A stretch of DNA of 64,000 nucleotides from JAUYQR01 sp043727195. GTDB taxonomy: Bacteria > Pseudomonadota > Alphaproteobacteria > Rhodobacterales > Rhodobacteraceae. The stretch is from contig JAYSYZ010000136.1 in assembly GCA_043727195.1 (NCBI GenBank), positions 1 through 64,000 on the forward strand, in the 5' to 3' direction. The notes beneath the pieces were generated by a model. That model did not search any database. It saw only the letters and a program-made list of their open reading frames with translations, and had not been told where the DNA came from. The stretch's first letter is position 1. Each line of letters opens with the position of its first letter. This document shows positions 59,496 to 64,000 of the stretch, piece by piece. The translations under genes and the position numbers were made by a program.

Positions 59496-60308
59496 ATGTG
59501 CCACGCCTGTGTGATTGAAAACGTGAAGCTCGGGATGCTCAGCCGCCGCGATCTGTTCCGGTCGGCTGCGGCGGTGGGGATCGCGTCGGGGGCCGCCGGA
59601 TTGATGAGCGCTCGCCCCGCGATGGCGCAGGCATCCAGAGTGGTCGATCTGACGCATAGCTATGACGGGGCATTTCCGACCTTTGACGGCAATCCGGGGA
59701 TCATTTACGAGCCTGCGGTGAAGTTTGAGGGTAACGGCTATCAGCTGTGGAAGCTGACGATATTCGAGCACACCGGCACCCATATCGACGCGCCGCTGCA
59801 TTTCACTGCGGATGGCACGTCGGTAGATGAATTGCCGGTTGAACGTCTGGTCTGCCCTCTTTGCATCGTGGATATCAAGGCGAAGGCCATGGAAGACGCC
59901 AATGCGATGGTGGAGCCTGCCGATATTGAAGCCTGGGTTTCGGCGAATGGCGCAATTCCGGCTGGGGCTTGTGTGGCGATGAATTCGGGCTGGGCGGCGA
60001 AGGTGGGCGATCCCCTGTACCGCAACACCCCGGACGGCAAATTCGCTTTCCCCGGATTTTCCAAGGCGGCGACAGAGATGCTTGCCGGAATGGATGTGGC
60101 CTGCATTGGGGTGGACACCCTGTCGCTGGACCCCGGAAATTCGGCGGATTTCGCGGTGCATTTCAGTTGGCTTCCTGGTGGGCGCTACGGGATCGAGAAT
60201 ATGGCCAACCTTGACGGTCTGCCAGCAACCGGGGCGACCGTGATGGTGGGCGCGCCGACACACAAGGGCGGCACCGGCGGCCCGGCGCGTGTGCTGGCGC
60301 TGGTCTGA
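59496..60308 (+). CDS. Tat-exported cyclase-family hydrolase (kynurenine-formamidase-like fold)
   Basis: Start ATG 59496 (MCHACVIENVKLGM), 22 bp after ureB, with AGGGAGA upstream. The twin-arginine signal is SRRDLFRSAAAVGIASG with cleavage after AMAQA. The mature protein has VVDLTHSYDGAFPTFDGNPG and the metal motif HTGTHIDAPLHF, typical of PF04199 (kynurenine formamidase, isatin hydrolase). 270 residues. The leading C-H-A-C before the Tat motif is unusual. The substrate is unknown; a periplasmic amide or lactam hydrolase producing urea or ammonia precursors would fit the operon but is a guess. Confidence 0.88.
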   Translation: MCHACVIENVKLGMLSRRDLFRSAAAVGIASGAAGLMSARPAMAQASRVVDLTHSYDGAFPTFDGNPGIIYEPAVKFEGNGYQLWKLTIFEHTGTHIDAPLHFTADGTSVDELPVERLVCPLCIVDIKAKAMEDANAMVEPADIEAWVSANGAIPAGACVAMNSGWAAKVGDPLYRNTPDGKFAFPGFSKAATEMLAGMDVACIGVDTLSLDPGNSADFAVHFSWLPGGRYGIENMANLDGLPATGATVMVGAPTHKGGTGGPARVLALV

Positions 60309-60703
60309 TGGCAACTGTTCCCTTGATCAGCGACGCAGCGGCGGGGGCAGAGGCCCTTGCCGTGTTCGATGATATCCGGGCCAAGCGGCAGACCGACTAT
60401 GTCAACAATTTCTGGCGCGCCCTCGCGGCAGACCCGGCGCTGCTGCGCGCGACGTGGGAAAGATTGCAGGTCGTGATGGCCCCCGGCGCGTTGGAACCGT
60501 TGGTCAAGGAGTTGGTTTATCTCGCGGTGTCGACCGCGAATGGCTGCACGTATTGCATCCATTCCCACACAGCGGCGGCGAAATCAAAGGGCATGACCGA
60601 GGCGCAGCATGGCGAACTTCTGGCCGTCATCGCGATGGCGAGCCAGACGAATGCACTTGTGACGGCGTTGGGCGTGACCGTGGACGAAAGGTTCATGGCG
60701 TGA
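60308..60703 (+). CDS. Carboxymuconolactone decarboxylase-family (AhpD-like) protein
   Basis: Small alpha-helical protein of 131 residues. The redox-type motif is NGCTYCIHSHTAAAKSKGM (CxxCxxxH), as in AhpD-like peroxidase partners, preceded by PLVKELVYLAVSTA. ATG 60308 shares a base with the upstream stop (TGATG). Its place between ureB and ureC is unexpected. A thiol-redox role is possible, and the family name does not imply muconolactone decarboxylation. Confidence 0.88.
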   Translation: MATVPLISDAAAGAEALAVFDDIRAKRQTDYVNNFWRALAADPALLRATWERLQVVMAPGALEPLVKELVYLAVSTANGCTYCIHSHTAAAKSKGMTEAQHGELLAVIAMASQTNALVTALGVTVDERFMA

Positions 60704-61020
60704 GACAGTTTTTGATGACACCGGCGCAAGTGATCGCGTTGAGCCTGCGCAATTCGCAGATGATGTCAGAGGCCGGGATGATCGTCGGCATGCGGATGCT
60801 GGGGATGGCCGGGATGTGGCGGGTCAGCCCGGCCGAGAATGCGCGAATGGTCGAAGAGAAAGTTGCAGCAGTGACGGAAGGGGCCATGGCAGCTTCGCGG
60901 GCGATGCTCCGCGGGGCCGAACCTGTCGCGGTGGCGGATGCGGCCTTGCGGCCGGTGCGCAGAACCACGGCCGCCAATGTAAAGCGTCTGGCCAAGCTTG
61001 GCCCGGGCAAACCAACCTGA
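60700..61020 (+). CDS. Small uncharacterised protein, often labelled antifreeze protein in Rhodobacteraceae
   Basis: 106 residues from GTG 60700 (overlapping the previous stop as GTGA) or 101 from ATG 60715 (MTPAQVIALSLRNSQMM). Helical and Met-rich at the front (QMMSEAGMIVGMRMLGMAGMW), then SPAENARMVEEKVAAVTEGA, and a basic Ala-rich tail. Similar short proteins occur in Rhodobacteraceae, but I know no tested function. The pattern also recalls phasin-like helices. 12 bp upstream of ureC. Confidence 0.75.
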   Translation: MRQFLMTPAQVIALSLRNSQMMSEAGMIVGMRMLGMAGMWRVSPAENARMVEEKVAAVTEGAMAASRAMLRGAEPVAVADAALRPVRRTTAANVKRLAKLGPGKPT

Positions 61021-61032
61021 CCGGAGTTTTCG

Positions 61033-62742
61033 ATGCCCACACTGATTTCGCGCCAGACCTATGCCGACATGTACGGCCCGACGACCGGGGATCGGCTGCG
61101 TCTGGGCGACACCGATCTGATCATCGAGGTTGAGAAAGACTTTACAACCTACGGAGAAGAAGTGAAATTTGGCGGCGGCAAGGTGATCCGCGACGGGATG
61201 GGGCAAAGTCAGGTCACTCGGGCGGCTGGCGCGATGGACACGGTGATCATCAACGCGCTGATTGTCGACTGGACTGGCATCTACAAGGCCGATGTCGGCC
61301 TGCGCGACGAGCGGATTGCCGGAATTGGCAAGGCCGGGAATCCTGATACGCAATCCGGCGTGACCGTGATCATCGGCCCGGGGACCGAGATCATCGCAGG
61401 GGAGGGGCGTATCCTGACGGCCGGGGGGATGGACGCGCATATCCATTTCATCGCGCCGCAGCAGATCGACGATGCGCTGCATTCCGGCGTCACCACGATG
61501 CTGGGCGGCGGCACCGGCCCGGCGCATGGCACGCTGGCCACCACCTGCACGCCGGGACCGTGGCATCTGGCGCGGATGATGCAGGCGGCAGACGCGTTTC
61601 CGATGAACCTGGCCTTTGCGGGCAAGGGCAATGCGTCGCTTCCGGCCGCGCTGGAGGAGCAGGTGCGGGCCGGGGCCTGTTGCCTGAAGCTGCATGAGGA
61701 TTGGGGCACGACCCCGGCGGCCATCGACTGCTGCCTAACGGTGGCGGACGCAATGGATGTGCAGGTGATGATCCACACCGACACACTGAATGAGTCCGGG
61801 TTCGTCGAGAATACGCTGGCGGCGGTCCGGGGCCGCACGATCCACGCGTTTCATACCGAAGGCGCGGGCGGCGGCCATGCGCCGGATATCATCAAGGTGG
61901 TAGGGTCGCAGAACATCATTCCGTCTTCGACCAACCCGACGATGCCCTACACGGTCAACACCATCGAAGAGCATCTGGACATGCTGATGGTCTGCCACCA
62001 CCTTGACCGCCGCGTGCCCGAGGATGTGGCCTTTGCCGAAAGCCGCATCCGGCGCGAGACGATCGCGGCCGAAGATATCCTGCACGATCTGGGGGCATTT
62101 TCGGTGATCAGTTCCGACAGTCAGGCGATGGGCCGGGTGGGCGAAGTGATCACCCGTACCTGGCAGACCGCGCACAAGATGCGCCAGCAGCGCGGGCGGT
62201 TGGAGGGCGAGACGGGCGACAATGACAACTGCCGCGTCAAGCGCTACATCGCGAAATATACCATCAACCCGGCAATCGCGCATGGCATCAGCCGCCACAT
62301 TGGCAGTGTCGAGGTGGGCAAGCGGGCCGATCTGGTGCTGTGGTCGCCCGCCTTTTTTGGGGCCAAGCCCGAGATGGTGTTGCTGGGCGGCTGCATCGTG
62401 GTGGCGCAGATGGGTGATCCCAATGCATCCATCCCGACGCCGCAGCCGGTGCATACCCGGCCGATGTTCGGGGCATACGGTCGGTCAGTGGAACGCAACG
62501 CGGTGGTCTTTGTATCCGGTGCGGCGCAGCAGGATGACATTGCGGCGCGGCTGGGGCTGGCCAAGGAAACCGTTGCGGTGGAAGGATGCCGGGGCATCGG
62601 CAAATCCGACATGAAACTGAACGCGGCGACCCCGGTCATCGAGGTGGACCCGGAATCCTATGAAGTGCGCGCGGACGGCGTCTTGCTGACCTGCAAGCCC
62701 GCGCGGGAGTTGCCGCTTGCGCAGCGCTATTTTCTGTATTGA
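61033..62742 (+). CDS. ureC: Urease alpha subunit
   Basis: Catalytic subunit hydrolysing urea at a dinuclear nickel site. 569 residues. Seen: MYGPTTGDRLRLGDTDLIIEV, nickel ligands in GMDAHIHFIAPQQ, the carbamylated Lys in CLKLHEDWGTTP, HTDTLNESGFVE, FHTEGAGGGHAPDI, the flap Cys-His in MVCHHLDRRVPEDVAFAESR, and the ligand Asp in ISSDSQAMGRVGE. Start ATG 61033 with CCGGAG upstream. All catalytic residues are intact. Confidence 0.98.
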   Translation: MPTLISRQTYADMYGPTTGDRLRLGDTDLIIEVEKDFTTYGEEVKFGGGKVIRDGMGQSQVTRAAGAMDTVIINALIVDWTGIYKADVGLRDERIAGIGKAGNPDTQSGVTVIIGPGTEIIAGEGRILTAGGMDAHIHFIAPQQIDDALHSGVTTMLGGGTGPAHGTLATTCTPGPWHLARMMQAADAFPMNLAFAGKGNASLPAALEEQVRAGACCLKLHEDWGTTPAAIDCCLTVADAMDVQVMIHTDTLNESGFVENTLAAVRGRTIHAFHTEGAGGGHAPDIIKVVGSQNIIPSSTNPTMPYTVNTIEEHLDMLMVCHHLDRRVPEDVAFAESRIRRETIAAEDILHDLGAFSVISSDSQAMGRVGEVITRTWQTAHKMRQQRGRLEGETGDNDNCRVKRYIAKYTINPAIAHGISRHIGSVEVGKRADLVLWSPAFFGAKPEMVLLGGCIVVAQMGDPNASIPTPQPVHTRPMFGAYGRSVERNAVVFVSGAAQQDDIAARLGLAKETVAVEGCRGIGKSDMKLNAATPVIEVDPESYEVRADGVLLTCKPARELPLAQRYFLY

Positions 62743-62748
62743 CGGGCG

Positions 62749-62922
62749 TCAGGCGCGGGCAGCGTCGGCCTGGCCGCGACGTGGCACCGGCCAGCCGCGG
62801 CGGAACACCGGAAAGACCGGAAAGTCATGCGCCATCGAAGTAAGGGTCACTTCGCGCCGCTGCAGGCGGGCAATCTCGGTCCGGATGTCGGCGAGTTCGT
62901 CGGCGAGGGAGAGTCTGGTCAT
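62749..62922 (-). CDS. Small antisense ORF between ureC and ureE (57 aa)
   Basis: On the minus strand an open frame begins ATG 62922 and ends TGA 62749. It begins MTRLSLADELADIRTEIAR, continues LQRREVTL and ends in a Pro/Arg-rich tail with FRRGWPVPRRGQ. Codon third positions are strongly GC-biased like real genes here, the first half is a likely amphipathic helix or short coiled coil, and GGAC lies upstream at usable spacing. It fills nearly all of the 254 bp between ureC and ureE. No family is recognised, so it may be a genuine small gene or a chance frame. Confidence 0.5.
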   Translation of the reverse strand: MTRLSLADELADIRTEIARLQRREVTLTSMAHDFPVFPVFRRGWPVPRRGQADAARA

Positions 62923-62996
62923 GATGTCTGGGGTCCTTCTTTGTTCTACACCTTCACCATCGACTCAAATCGTAAAAACTTCGCAAAGGTGATCAG

Positions 62997-63446
62997 ATGT
63001 CTTTGCCGCTTACCCAAACCTTGCATCGGGCCGGCCAATGGCCGCGCCTGGCCATCGCGCGGGTGGTGTTGGGCTATGACGAGCGCTTTTTGCGTCGCAA
63101 ACGGTTGGTGACGGCGTCGGGCGAGGCATTCATGGTCGATCTGGCCGAGACCACCAACGTTCTCGCGGGCGATGCATTCGAGTTGTCGGACGGTCGGCTG
63201 ATCGAGGTCGCGGCGGCGAAGGAGGCGGTTCTTGTGGTGACCGGCGATCTGACCCGGCTGGCGTGGCACATCGGCAACCGGCATACGCCATGCCAGATCG
63301 AGGCAGATCGGCTGGTGATCCGCGCCGATCATGTGCTGGCCGGGATGCTGCGCGGTCTGGGCGCAACGGTGGTGGCAGCGGACGCACCCTTCATGCCAGA
63401 AGGGGGCGCTTATGGGATCGGGCGCACGATGGGGCATGCGCACTGA
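62997..63446 (+). CDS. ureE: Urease accessory protein UreE
   Basis: Nickel metallochaperone delivering Ni to the UreDFG complex. 149 residues. Seen: LGYDERFLRRKRLVTASGE, DLAETTNVLAGDAFELSDG, AWHIGNRHTPCQIEADRLVI (central metal-binding His) and MLRGLGATVVAADAPFMPEGGAYG. The tail GRTMGHAH has only two His, so this is the form without a poly-His tail. It overlaps the start of ureF. Confidence 0.95.
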   Translation: MSLPLTQTLHRAGQWPRLAIARVVLGYDERFLRRKRLVTASGEAFMVDLAETTNVLAGDAFELSDGRLIEVAAAKEAVLVVTGDLTRLAWHIGNRHTPCQIEADRLVIRADHVLAGMLRGLGATVVAADAPFMPEGGAYGIGRTMGHAH

Positions 63447-64000
63447 TCTTTTGGCCCTCGTTCAGTGGCTATCGCCTGCTTTTCCCACGGGCAGCTTTGC
63501 CTATTCCCATGGGTTGGAATCGGTGATCGCCGGTGGGTTGAGGTCAGCCGAGGGGGTGCAGGACTGGATCGCGGATGTGCTGCGGTTCGGCGCAGGGCAG
63601 GCGGATGCGGTGCTGTTGGCTCAGGCGTTGCGGGTAGGCACTGATCACGCGGCGCTGGATGCTTTTGCGCGGGCGATGGCCGGCTCGCGGGAGCGGTTGA
63701 TCGAGACGGTTGATCAGGGAACCGCATTTGCGCGCACGGTGGCGGCGATGACCGGACGGGCGCTGCCGCCACGCGCCCTGCCGGTGGCGGTGGGCGAGGC
63801 GGCGGCAGCGCTGGCACTTGCGCCAGAGGATGTGGTGGGGATGTATCTGCACGGCTTTGCGGGAAATCTGGTGGCAGTGGCGACGCGGTTCGTGCCCTTG
63901 GGCCAGACCGCGGGGCAGGCGGTTTTGGTGGCGTTGCATCCGGTGATCGGTGAGATGGCGGAGTGGGCGGTGACGGCGACGCTGGAAAATATCGGAACCG
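63412..64000 (+). CDS. ureF: Urease accessory protein UreF, 3' truncated by window edge
   Basis: Helical protein that regulates the UreG GTPase during nickel insertion. About 196 codons are visible and the frame is open at the right edge. Seen: LVQWLSPAFPTGSFAYSHGLE, AGGLRSAEGVQDWIADVL and GNLVAVATRFVPLGQTAGQ. ATG 63412 has an AAGGGGG site 5-6 bases upstream and overlaps ureE by 35 bp; ATG 63436 (MRTDLLALVQWL) is the alternative. ureG is expected just outside the window. Confidence 0.93.
   Translation, partial: MGSGARWGMRTDLLALVQWLSPAFPTGSFAYSHGLESVIAGGLRSAEGVQDWIADVLRFGAGQADAVLLAQALRVGTDHAALDAFARAMAGSRERLIETVDQGTAFARTVAAMTGRALPPRALPVAVGEAAAALALAPEDVVGMYLHGFAGNLVAVATRFVPLGQTAGQAVLVALHPVIGEMAEWAVTATLENIGT

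Overview
The window is high-GC (GC-rich third codon positions) and almost fully coding, with many ATGA/GTGA/TGATG gene overlaps. Several marks point to an alphaproteobacterium of the Rhodobacteraceae (Rhodobacter/Gemmobacter/Paracoccus-like): the trpGDC-moaC-moeA-lexA run next to comEC-gltX-gltA, a lexA promoter carrying GTTC-N7-GTTC, the tpa-tauR-xsc taurine cluster followed by soeABC, and a ureDAB...CEF urease operon. I place it by content only; the species cannot be told.

Layout. 1-2.8 kb: the 3' part of a molybdenum hydroxylase large subunit (form II CoxL-like) and a DUF2235 hydrolase. 2.9-8.6 kb: gltA, gltX, comEC, lexA. 8.7-12.8 kb: trpG-trpD-trpC-moaC-moeA, overlapping or nearly so, on the minus strand. 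13-17.2 kb: mannose-1-phosphate guanylyltransferase and the threonine catabolic pair kbl-tdh. 17.3-27.7 kb: selO, tRNA-Pro, a DUF192 protein, a double cold-shock protein, pdxH, fabI, a LysE exporter, gpt, an aminotransferase, ppiD and trpE. 27.9-32.1 kb: a YibQ-type divergent polysaccharide deacetylase, tRNA-Cys, a creatininase-family amidohydrolase and an Xre/RES toxin-antitoxin pair. 32.4-39.8 kb: an ABC uptake operon with a cytosine-deaminase-like amidohydrolase and an FAD oxidase, with RidA divergent; an IS110-family element sits inside it between the ATPase and permease genes. 39.8-44 kb: a LolD/FtsX-type ABC exporter with a lipocalin-like partner. 44.1-57.9 kb: a sugar epimerase, then the taurine cluster. 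58-64 kb: the urease operon, running off the right edge.

How the genes work together. The best-supported system is taurine dissimilation. Tpa deaminates taurine to sulfoacetaldehyde, Xsc cleaves it to sulfite and acetyl phosphate, AckA can turn acetyl phosphate into acetate and ATP, and sulfite can leave through the TauE/SafE exporter or be oxidised by SoeABC. The tpa and xsc promoters each carry two direct copies of a CTGG(A/C)CYTA box exactly 23 bp apart, very probably TauR operators. The urease operon carries three extra genes between ureB and ureC (Tat-exported cyclase-family hydrolase, AhpD-like CxxC protein, small unnamed protein) and a short antisense ORF between ureC and ureE.

The most unusual items are the IS110 insertion with its candidate bridge-RNA region, the three-gene insert in the urease operon, the paired TauR boxes, the acetate kinase inside the taurine/sulfite transcription unit, and tandem perfect inverted repeats downstream of tRNA-Pro. 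I see no CRISPR array, prophage or replication origin.
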